The notes under the pieces: generated by a model
The model's database searches: none
What the model was told of the DNA's origin: nothing
What the model saw: only the letters and a program-made list of their open reading frames with translations
Source of the DNA: Lentisphaerota bacterium
Lineage (GTDB): Bacteria > Verrucomicrobiota > Kiritimatiellia > JAAZAB01
DNA: 6,202 nucleotides
Reading direction: 5' to 3'
Assembly: GCA_016199105.1 (NCBI GenBank)
Contig: JACQHI010000457.1
Span: 1-6,202 of the forward strand
Position numbers and translations under genes: made by a program
Shown: piece after piece, positions 1-4,781 of the stretch
Layout of the letters: each line of letters starts with the position of its first letter
Position numbering within the stretch: the first letter of the stretch is position 1

Positions 1-728
1 AGCTCGTGCGCGCCAACAAGGCGCTCTACGACCTCACAACGGCCTACAAGGTGCCGTGCATTTCCGGCAAGGACAGTTGCAAGAACGATTCCACGCGGGG
101 CGGCCGGAAAATCTCGATCCCGCCCACCGTGCTCTTTTCCACCATCGCCCGCATGGCGGATGTCCGCCTTGCCGTGACCATGAATATGAAGCGGGCGGGC
201 GATTTCGTCTATGTCATCGGCCTGACGCGCCGGGAAATGGGCGCGTCGGCTTTCTATCGCTTGCTCGCCGAACGGGAAGGCCGGGCGAACGCCTACGGCG
301 GCGCTGTGCCGAAGGTGGAGCCCGGGGAAGCCCTGGCGCTGTATGGCGCCATGGCCGAGGCTACGCGGCAGGGCCTCCTGTCGTCATCGCACACGCCCAC
401 CCGCGGCGGCCTGGCGGTCGCGCTGGCCCTGTCCGCCTTGGGCGGGAACCTGGGCGCGGATGTTGATCTGGGGCGTGTTCCGGCGGAGGGCGAGCTGACG
501 GAGGACGAAATCCTCTTCGCCGAATCCAACAGCCGTTTCGTGGTGACGGTGACGCCGGACCGGCGCCAGGCCCTGGAAGCGCTGTTCACGGGTTTGCCCT
601 GCGTGAACGTGGGGCAGGTGACCGGGGATACGGTATTGCAGGTCCGCGACCTGCGCGGCCGGCCGGTGATTCGTTCGCCGCTCGATGGGCTGCGGAAAGC
701 GTTCAAGAAAACCCTGTATGGCGTCTAA
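1..728 (+). CDS. purL: Phosphoribosylformylglycinamidine synthase, synthetase subunit, C-terminal part
   Basis: This is the 3' end of purL; the gene begins before the window and the first whole codon is at 3-5. With PurQ, PurL converts FGAR, glutamine and ATP to FGAM in cytosolic purine synthesis. The visible 241 residues start in the second AIRS-like half. Near fragment residues 21-29 is SGKDSCKND, a conserved PurL segment, followed by KISIPPTVLFSTIARMADV and, near 176-180, NSRFV. The sequence resembles the larger stand-alone PurL type that works with a separate PurQ. One oddity: where many PurL proteins have a HDxSDGGL-like segment, this one reads SHTPTRGGLAVAL (residues 129-141), so the acidic residue before GG is replaced by Arg. 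The TAA stop overlaps the start of purQ by 11 nt, which implies coupled translation. Assignment is firm; full length is unknown. Confidence 0.93.
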   Translation, partial: LVRANKALYDLTTAYKVPCISGKDSCKNDSTRGGRKISIPPTVLFSTIARMADVRLAVTMNMKRAGDFVYVIGLTRREMGASAFYRLLAEREGRANAYGGAVPKVEPGEALALYGAMAEATRQGLLSSSHTPTRGGLAVALALSALGGNLGADVDLGRVPAEGELTEDEILFAESNSRFVVTVTPDRRQALEALFTGLPCVNVGQVTGDTVLQVRDLRGRPVIRSPLDGLRKAFKKTLYGV

Positions 729-1518
729 ACCTCCAGTCCTGATCCTGACCGGTTACGGCCTCAACTGCGAAGCCGAGTCGCGGCACGCCTGGGAACTCGC
801 CGGCGCGGACGTGTCGTTCGTTCATCTCCATGACATCCTGGAGAAGCCCGCGCGCCTGCACGAGTTCGGCGCCCTCATGTTCATCGGCGGGTTCTCGTTC
901 GGCGATCACATGGGCGCGGGCCACGCGTTGGCTCTGCGGCTCCGCTGCCGGATGCGCGACGATCTCCAGCGCTTCATCGAGGCCGGCAAGCTGATCCTGG
1001 GCGTGTGCAACGGGTTCCAGACCATGATCAAGCTGGGCTTGCTCCCCGGCCTGGACAGGGATTACTTCACGCAAACCCTGGCCCTCATGCAGAACGACGT
1101 CGGCGTCTTCCAGAATTTCTGGGTGCGGTTGAAATTCGAGTCCAAGTCGCCCTGCGTGTTTTCACGCGGCCTCACGGACCTGCCGCTGCCCATCCGGCAC
1201 GGGGAGGGCAAGCTGTTCACCCTGGACCGGAAGCTGCTGGACCGCATCGAAGCCCTGAATGGCGTGGTCTGCCGTTACGCGGATTGCGATACCGGCGAAC
1301 GCGCCATGGAATTTCCCGCCAATCCGAACGGTTCTCTGAACGCCATCGCCGGGTTGTGCGATCCGACCGGCCGGATCTTCGGGCTCATGCCGCATCCCGA
1401 GGCCTATCTCTTCCCCGAAAATCACCCGAATTGGGATATCCAGAAACTGGAACGCCGTCTGCCTGAACGGGGGCTGGGCCTTCAGTTGTTCCGGAACGCG
1501 GTGGAGTATCTGCGATGA
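718..1518 (+). CDS. purQ: Phosphoribosylformylglycinamidine synthase, glutaminase subunit
   Basis: PurQ is the class I glutamine amidotransferase that releases ammonia from glutamine and passes it to PurL. The 266-aa product opens with PVLILTGYGLNCEAE. It carries the nucleophile elbow GVCNGFQ with Cys97, then PIRHGEGKLF (158-167) and NPNGSLNAIAG (202-212). The rest of the triad lies in MPHPEAY (His226, Glu228). It is longer than the Bacillus-type PurQ of about 227 aa and resembles the roughly 270-aa type. I chose the ATG at 718 because the family fold begins immediately after it; the in-frame ATG at 685 would add 11 non-conserved residues and lengthen the overlap with purL. No strong Shine-Dalgarno sequence is seen, consistent with coupling to purL. 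Its TGA shares the ATGA with the hisH start. Confidence 0.94.
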   Translation: MASKPPVLILTGYGLNCEAESRHAWELAGADVSFVHLHDILEKPARLHEFGALMFIGGFSFGDHMGAGHALALRLRCRMRDDLQRFIEAGKLILGVCNGFQTMIKLGLLPGLDRDYFTQTLALMQNDVGVFQNFWVRLKFESKSPCVFSRGLTDLPLPIRHGEGKLFTLDRKLLDRIEALNGVVCRYADCDTGERAMEFPANPNGSLNAIAGLCDPTGRIFGLMPHPEAYLFPENHPNWDIQKLERRLPERGLGLQLFRNAVEYLR

Positions 1519-2135
1519 TCGTCATCGTGGATTACCGGGCCGGCAATCTGACGAGCGTCAGGCTGGCCCTGGAATCCCTCGGCGTTCCGGCCCGGATCAC
1601 CGGCAATCCGGAAAAAATCCTTCAGGCGGATCGCCTTGTTTTTCCCGGCGTCGGTTCGGCGGGGGCGGCGATGAAAACGCTCCGGGAATTGGGCATAGCG
1701 CCGGCGTTGCGCGAGGCGGCCGGCCGCGGCATCCCCTTCCTCGGCATCTGTCTGGGCACGCAGATCATTTTCGATGCCTCCGAGGAGGATGGCGGCGTGA
1801 AGGGGTTGGGCCTGATTCCGGGGCGCGTGCGCCGGTTCCAGCCGTCCCGGCGGGAGGACAAGGTTCCGCAGATGGGCTGGAACGCAGTGGCGTTGAAGCG
1901 TCCGCATCCCGTCTTCGCCGGCATCGAAAACGACAGCGAGTTTTATTTTGTGCACAGCTATTATCCCGCGCCGGACCGGCCGGACGACATTCTGGGCGAA
2001 ACCGCCTATGCGGATGTCCGCTTCGCCTCCGCGGTGGCGCGGGGGAACATCGTGGCCACCCAGTTCCACCCCGAAAAGTCGGGCCGGATCGGACTGCAGT
2101 TACTGGCCAATTTTGTTCGATGGGAAGGCCAGTAA
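1515..2135 (+). CDS. hisH: Imidazole glycerol phosphate synthase, glutaminase subunit
   Basis: HisH hydrolyses glutamine and sends ammonia through HisF to form imidazole glycerol phosphate and AICAR in histidine synthesis. The 206-aa product has the usual family length. It begins MIVIVDYRAGNLTSV, has the oxyanion segment FPGVGSA (43-49), the elbow GICLGTQ with Cys79, KVPQMGWN (116-123), FVHSYY (145-150) and the ATQFHPEKSG motif with His185 and Glu187. All three triad residues are present. The start overlaps the purQ stop (ATGA), and a GGAG at 1503-1506 lies 8 nt upstream. The stop at 2133-2135 is followed after one base by the 32-bp inverted repeat, so the former spacing to hisF has been interrupted. 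Confidence 0.96.
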   Translation: MIVIVDYRAGNLTSVRLALESLGVPARITGNPEKILQADRLVFPGVGSAGAAMKTLRELGIAPALREAAGRGIPFLGICLGTQIIFDASEEDGGVKGLGLIPGRVRRFQPSRREDKVPQMGWNAVALKRPHPVFAGIENDSEFYFVHSYYPAPDRPDDILGETAYADVRFASAVARGNIVATQFHPEKSGRIGLQLLANFVRWEGQ

Positions 2136-2167
2136 ATTTTGGATTTTAGATTTTGGATTTTGGATTG
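2136..2167 (+). repeat. Left 32-bp terminal inverted repeat
   Basis: The sequence begins ATTTTGGATTTTAGAT and ends GGATTTTGGATTG. It is the exact reverse complement of 2911-2942, with no mismatch over 32 bp. It starts one base after the hisH stop codon. In some frames it would encode FWILDF-like peptides, which are an artefact of the repeat and not a protein. Confidence 0.9.
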
Positions 2168-2195
2168 GAAAACTCGTGATTCGGAGAGTCATCGC

Positions 2196-2208
2196 GATTT
2201 TGGATTGG
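2196..2208 (+). repeat. Internal copy of the 13-nt element motif
   Basis: GATTTTGGATTGG here matches exactly the inner end of the left repeat (2156-2168) and the copies at 2232-2244 and 2696-2708. The first three copies are spaced 40 and 36 nt apart, with unrelated sequence between them, upstream of the four-helix-bundle ORF. Confidence 0.85.
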
Positions 2209-2231
2209 AAAGGCGACTGAGCCAAAACAGG

Positions 2232-2244
2232 GATTTTGGATTGG
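2232..2244 (+). repeat. Internal copy of the 13-nt element motif
   Basis: A third GATTTTGGATTGG, ending 20 nt before the ATG of the four-helix-bundle ORF. It lies just before the purine-rich ribosome binding stretch. Confidence 0.85.
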
Positions 2245-2264
2245 TGAAAGGGAAGGGGGCGGGA

Positions 2265-2618
2265 ATGAACGAGCGGGAATTCAAGGAGAGGACCAAGCGG
2301 TTTGCGCTGGACGTCATTACGCTTGTCGACCGATTGCCGCAAAGGACTTCGGCGACAATCCTGGGCCGCCAAGTGCTTCGTTCGGCCACTTCCATCGGCG
2401 CCAATTATCGCGCCGCTTGCCGGGCCAAATCAAAAGCCGATATGATCGCCAAACTGGCGACTGTGGAGGAAGAAGCCGATGAGACGCTCTACTGGTTTGA
2501 GCTGATTGAAGCCGGCGGCATGGTCGGCTCCGGCTCCATCAAGACGCTTGCTATCGAGTGCAATGAAATCACCGCCATGACGGTGGCCTCGATCAAAACC
2601 CTGCGAAAGGGCTTGTAG
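2265..2618 (+). CDS. Four-helix-bundle protein, S23/Avd-like family
   Basis: The 117-aa product is almost entirely alpha-helical in character, with no signal peptide or membrane segment. It matches the small four-helix-bundle family first described from ORFs in 23S rRNA intervening sequences and related to the Avd accessory proteins of diversity-generating retroelements. Diagnostic stretches are LGRQVLRSATSIGANYRAA (33-51), then AKSKADMIAKLATVEEEADE and YWFELIEAG. The family forms basic oligomeric barrels that bind nucleic acid; the role of stand-alone members is unknown. ATG 2265 is chosen because a strong purine-rich stretch (AAGGGAAGGGGG, 2248-2259) precedes it and the family begins here. 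Upstream in-frame codons only translate the repeats. No reverse transcriptase, variable repeat or rRNA is present, so this is not a complete retroelement or rRNA insert. Confidence 0.85.
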   Translation: MNEREFKERTKRFALDVITLVDRLPQRTSATILGRQVLRSATSIGANYRAACRAKSKADMIAKLATVEEEADETLYWFELIEAGGMVGSGSIKTLAIECNEITAMTVASIKTLRKGL

Positions 2619-2635
2619 GCCAAGGATGCCGTTAC

Positions 2636-2708
2636 ATTTTGGATTTTAGATCCCGAAACGCGGGACATGTTTTGGACCTGTCCCGCCGATGGCGGGATTT
2701 TGGATTGG
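2636..2708 (+). repeat. Interrupted direct copy of the left end, split by a GC-rich hairpin block
   Basis: Positions 2636-2651 repeat 2136-2151 exactly, offset by 500 bp, and 2697-2708 repeat the last 12 bases of the left copy. In place of the five middle bases there is a 45-nt GC-rich segment (2652-2696). Together the two arms reproduce the left end except for the inserted block. Confidence 0.75.
2651..2697 (+). other. Cluster of overlapping hairpins (REP-like block)
   Basis: Three palindromes overlap. TCCCG/CGGGA (2651-2655 with 2661-2665) has a 5-nt loop. GCGGGACA/TGTCCCGC (2660-2667 with 2679-2686) has an 11-nt loop. TCCCGCC/GGCGGGA (2681-2687 with 2691-2697) has a GAT loop. They compete with one another. 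The last is followed by ATTTTGG, so weak termination after the four-helix-bundle ORF is possible, but no true T-run is present. Confidence 0.6.
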
Positions 2709-2910
2709 ACAGACGTATAAGGCGGATTTTATGATTCCACGCTCTCGTCATAGGATTCTCACAGCTAGGCGGCTTGGTTGTTTTGCAATCTTCAATTTAA
2801 AATCCCTAATTTGAATCCAAGAATCTCAAATCGGCTTTGGCGTTTCAATAATCCAATTTCCCAATCCCGGGTTTCAATCCCAAAATGGGTTTGAGCTTTT
2901 CAATCTTCTT

Positions 2911-2942
2911 CAATCCAAAATCCAAAATCTAAAATCCAAAAT
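2911..2942 (-). repeat. Right 32-bp terminal inverted repeat
   Basis: It begins CAATCCAAAATCC and ends TAAAATCCAAAAT. It is an exact reverse complement of the left repeat at 2136-2167. Only six bases (2943-2948) separate it from the hisF ATG, which puts the hisF ribosome-binding region inside the repeat. Confidence 0.9.
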
Positions 2943-2948
2943 CGCATC

Positions 2949-3728
2949 ATGCTTACCAAGCGCATCATTCCCTGTCTCGACGTCCGCAAGGGCAAGGTGA
3001 CCAAGGGCGTCCGGTTCCAGAACAACCAGGATCTGGGCGATCCCGTGGAAATGGCGGCCGCCTACAGCGAAGGCGGCTGCGACGAGCTGGTGTTTTACGA
3101 CATCACGGCCTCGGCGGAGCGCCGCCCGATCGACATCGGGATGGTGGAGGCCGTCGCCAAGGCCATTCATATCCCGTTCGCCGTGGGCGGGGGAATCTCC
3201 GGGCTCGACGATATGTCCCGTGTGTTGCTGGCGGGGGCGGAAAAAGTGTCGGTCAATTCCCTGGCGGTCGCGACGCCGGCCATCATCGCGGACGGCGCGA
3301 AAGCGTTCGGCTCGCAGTGCATCGTGCTGGGTATGGATCCGGTGAAAACGGACGATCGGGCGAAGTGCCCGAGCGGCTACGAAATCACCGTCCGCGGGTT
3401 CCGGGAACGGACGGGGCTGGACGCGCTGGAATGGGCGAAGCGGGCGGAAGGCCTGGGGGCGGGGGAGATCGTCGTGAATTCCGTGGATGCGGATGGAACG
3501 AGGAACGGATATGAGCTCGAGTTGACCCGCCTGATCGCCGTGAACGTCGGCATTCCCGTGGTCGCGTCCGGCGGCGCCGGGGTGCCGGAGCACCTGGCGG
3601 ACGTGTTCACGAAAGGCGCGGCCGACGCCGCCATCATCGCCAGCATGATCCACACCGGCGAATACACGATCCGCCGGATCAAGGACCGCCTGATCGAGTC
3701 CGGCGTGCCGATCCGGAAGAAGTGGTAA
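2949..3728 (+). CDS. hisF: Imidazole glycerol phosphate synthase, cyclase subunit
   Basis: HisF is the (beta/alpha)8-barrel cyclase that uses ammonia from HisH to turn PRFAR into imidazole glycerol phosphate and AICAR. The 259-aa product is complete and of usual length. The catalytic aspartates are at the expected places: Asp11 in IIPCLDVRKGKV and Asp130 in VLGMDPVK. Phosphate-binding segments FAVGGGI (77-83) and VASGGAG (205-211) and the NSVDADGTRNGYE segment (177-189) are present. The ATG at 2949 gives the canonical N-terminus. There is no Shine-Dalgarno sequence; the 5' region is the A/C-rich right repeat of the upstream element. The last 68 codons are duplicated at 4406-4612, so the present 3' end may be a replacement. 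Confidence 0.96.
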   Translation: MLTKRIIPCLDVRKGKVTKGVRFQNNQDLGDPVEMAAAYSEGGCDELVFYDITASAERRPIDIGMVEAVAKAIHIPFAVGGGISGLDDMSRVLLAGAEKVSVNSLAVATPAIIADGAKAFGSQCIVLGMDPVKTDDRAKCPSGYEITVRGFRERTGLDALEWAKRAEGLGAGEIVVNSVDADGTRNGYELELTRLIAVNVGIPVVASGGAGVPEHLADVFTKGAADAAIIASMIHTGEYTIRRIKDRLIESGVPIRKKW

Positions 3729-3800
3729 GGCAAGCTTCGGCCTCTGGCACACTGTGTTCCGCAGGATTCCGCGCTTTGGCCATCGGGGCAACGTGTCTTA
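3522..3800 (+). repeat. Direct repeat, copy 1: hisF 3' end plus downstream flank
   Basis: Similarity to copy 2 begins sharply at TTGACCCG (3522 against 4406). It runs through the hisF stop and continues more weakly into non-coding DNA, for example GGCAAGCT and TTCCGCGCTTTG. I count 13 differences in the 207 coding nucleotides including the stop. The right limit, near 3800, is approximate. Confidence 0.85.
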
Positions 3801-3840
3801 CGCAGTGCGAATGGTGACGACGCATACAGACTTGATTCGC

Positions 3841-4038
3841 TCAAATCTTCAGTTGTCTGCGAACTGAAGCAAGGGAAGCCGCGGGGGCGTTTGCTTCTTT
3901 CGCTTTGGCGGCGCGAAGATCCTTGAGATCCTCAAAATCGTCGAGTTCTTCCGCGATTCTGACAAATTCCTCGTAAGGCAGGACTGCAAAAGCCTTCTTG
4001 CCATCGCGTTCCAATATATTTGGATGCAGTGTTACCAT
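3841..4038 (-). CDS. Phd/YefM-like antitoxin
   Basis: This 65-aa protein is the likely antitoxin of a type II pair with the toxin gene just upstream. It opens MVTLHPNILERDGKKAFAVL and continues PYEEFVRIAEELDDFEDLKD, which matches the N-terminal fold of short Phd/YefM-type antitoxins. A charged, Ala-rich tail (AAKAKEANAPAAS) would be the disordered toxin-binding part. Such antitoxins neutralise the toxin and usually repress their own promoter. An excellent ribosome site (AGGAGGAG, complement of 4045-4052) lies 6 nt before the ATG, stronger than that of the toxin, as expected where antitoxin must be in excess. The TGA stop is followed by an inverted repeat (3807-3812 with 3835-3840) that may weakly end the transcript. 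Family placement is from sequence feel alone. Confidence 0.75.
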   Translation of the reverse strand: MVTLHPNILERDGKKAFAVLPYEEFVRIAEELDDFEDLKDLRAAKAKEANAPAASLASVRRQLKI

Positions 4039-4055
4039 AATTAACTCCTCCTGAA

Positions 4056-4307
4056 CTATCGGTACGCCTCTCGTCGATGCACGACACGATAGACGACTAT
4101 TCGTGCTCCGCTTTCGATCTCAAATAACACACGGAACTGCCCGACGCGCAATCGGTATTCCGGAGTGAAATTGGTCAGTTTCTTCACGTCTCCGGTCATG
4201 CCGGATCGCAGCCGCTCCAGAGCGTCTGCGATCCGCGAAGAGTCCTGCCCATGCAGGTTCTTCAAGTCTTTGATCGCTCTCGGCTTCAGACCCACCGTGT
4301 AATTCAT
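4056..4307 (-). CDS. RelE/ParE-family toxin
   Basis: The 83-aa product is a probable toxin of the RelE/ParE superfamily; RelE members cleave mRNA at the ribosome and ParE members poison gyrase, and the sequence does not say which. It has the usual size and the characteristic C-terminal half: YRLRVGQFRVLFEI, then ARIVVYRVVHRREAYR. The N-terminal half is an alpha-helical hairpin (PRAIKDLKNL, then RIADALERL). The conserved basic and aromatic residues near the end suggest an intact, active protein. I chose ATG at 4307 (MNYTVGLKP) because the family starts here; an in-frame ATG at 4325 would add MVTYSR. Neither has a clear Shine-Dalgarno sequence. The antitoxin follows 17 nt downstream, so the order is toxin first. 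Confidence 0.82.
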   Translation of the reverse strand: MNYTVGLKPRAIKDLKNLHGQDSSRIADALERLRSGMTGDVKKLTNFTPEYRLRVGQFRVLFEIESGARIVVYRVVHRREAYR

Positions 4308-4325
4308 ACGCGAATAAGTTACCAT

Positions 4326-4405
4326 ATGTCCAGAGCCGTGTCAGTCCCGAAATACATACACGCAAAATATGTGGATGTGTTGGTGGAGCAAACCACCTGC
4401 CTGCA
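4326..4405 (-). promoter_or_regulatory. Probable promoter and operator region of the toxin-antitoxin pair
   Basis: This 80-bp gap upstream of the toxin is the only place for a promoter of the pair. It is locally AT-rich around 4349-4371 and holds the short inverted repeat GGTGG/CCACC (4382-4386 with 4393-4397). I cannot fix -35 and -10 boxes with confidence. The gap ends exactly where the second hisF copy starts. Confidence 0.3.
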
Positions 4406-4612
4406 TTGACCCGTCTGATCGCCGTGAATGTGGGCATTCCCGTGGTGGCGTCCGGCGGCGCCGGAGTGCCGGAACACCTGGCGGACGTGTTCACGAAAGG
4501 CGCGGCGGACGCCGCCATCATCGCCAGCATGATCCACACCGGCGAATATACGATCCGCCGGATCAAGGACCGCCTGATCGAAGCCGGCCTGCCGATCCGG
4601 AAAAAGTGGTGA
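4406..4612 (+). pseudogene. hisF: 3'-terminal hisF fragment (last 68 codons)
   Basis: The frame reads LTRLIAVNVGIPVVASGGAG and onward to the terminal IRKKW. It is identical to HisF residues 192-259 except S251A and V253L. The barrel half carrying Asp11 and Asp130 is missing, and there is no start codon with a ribosome site, so this cannot be a working cyclase. Against the complete gene, 10 differences are synonymous, 2 change an amino acid and 1 changes the stop (TAA to TGA). That pattern means both copies spent most of their divergence under selection as parts of working hisF genes. It is best read as the displaced original 3' end, or as a piece brought in from a related strain. Confidence 0.85.
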
Positions 4613-4690
4613 GGCAAGCTACGGCCACCGATGCCACGATTTCCAGAAGGTTCCGCGCTTTGCCCGCGAGATGAACGTTATGCCTTACTG
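4406..4690 (+). repeat. Direct repeat, copy 2: hisF 3' end plus downstream flank
   Basis: This is the partner of 3522-3800. After the stop it shares GGCAAGCT, CGGCC and TTCCGCGCTTTG with copy 1, with small gaps, fading near 4690. The distance between copies is 884 bp and the toxin-antitoxin pair lies between them. Confidence 0.8.
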
Positions 4691-4706
4691 ACGCGGGTCA
4701 CCGCGT
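4691..4706 (+). terminator. Short hairpin after the hisF fragment
   Basis: ACGCGG and CCGCGT form a perfect 6-bp stem around a GTCA loop. If the second copy is the original hisF end, this could have been the end of the operon transcript. No T-run follows, so intrinsic termination is doubtful. The rest of the gap to 4781 shows nothing else I can name. Confidence 0.25.
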
Positions 4707-4781
4707 ACGACGAATTGGGGTAGGATCCCTGTCGTTTTGCCCAATACAGATTATCCGGTCTTGGAAGTTGGGAGCGCCTTG

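Larger units (their letters stand above)
2136..2942 (+). mobile_element. Candidate mobile element with 32-bp inverted ends and an S23/Avd-like ORF
   Basis: This 807-bp block separates hisH from hisF, two genes otherwise in a tightly packed operon. It is bounded by a perfect 32-bp inverted repeat (2136-2167 and 2911-2942), holds one ORF (2265-2618) and has further internal copies of the same T/A-rich motif. The non-coding parts are clearly richer in A and T than the flanking genes. No transposase, reverse transcriptase or target-site duplication is visible, so if mobile it would need help in trans or use an unusual mechanism. An alternative is that the four-helix-bundle gene is resident and the repeats have accumulated around it. 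The boundaries are seen; mobility is inferred. Confidence 0.5.
2619..2948. other. Gene-free 3' half of the candidate element
   Basis: This 330-bp stretch has no convincing ORF. It contains a direct copy of the left end split by a GC-rich hairpin block (2636-2708). About 200 nt follow, rich in CAATC, CAATTT and AAATCC words (the opposite orientation of the left-hand motif). The right inverted repeat and six bases before hisF close it. No tRNA, rRNA or recognised riboswitch is seen. Confidence 0.7.

Noticed and set aside
2136..2244. CRISPR-like array
   Set aside because: The repeat unit is only 13 nt, there are three copies with unequal spacing, and no cas gene is present.
2139..2264. N-terminal extension of the four-helix-bundle protein from a TTG at 2139
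   Set aside because: The added residues only translate the inverted repeat (FWILDW-like). ATG 2265 has a strong ribosome site and the family-typical start.
2136..2942. rRNA intervening sequence or a full diversity-generating retroelement
   Set aside because: No rRNA sequence flanks it and no reverse transcriptase, template repeat or variable repeat is present in the window.
2126..2952. Target-site duplication at the ends of the candidate element
   Set aside because: Bases outside the left end (GGCCAGTAA) and right end (CGCATCATG) share no direct repeat.
2910..3791. A 293-codon open frame on the minus strand opposite hisF
   Set aside because: It is antisense to a complete, well-conserved hisF. 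Its composition (Arg, His, Pro rich) is that of a shadow frame in GC-rich DNA, and its end translates the T-rich repeat.
4031..4326. Nine-base direct repeat GTTACCATA at 4031-4039 and 4318-4326
   Set aside because: Both overlap start codons (CAT on the plus strand) of the two minus-strand genes. It is short and may be chance, so I do not treat it as an insertion footprint.
4120..4617. A 165-codon minus-strand frame spanning the toxin start and the hisF fragment
   Set aside because: It is antisense to the hisF copy and out of frame with the toxin. The same antisense peptide appears opposite the complete hisF, so it is only a by-product of the duplication.
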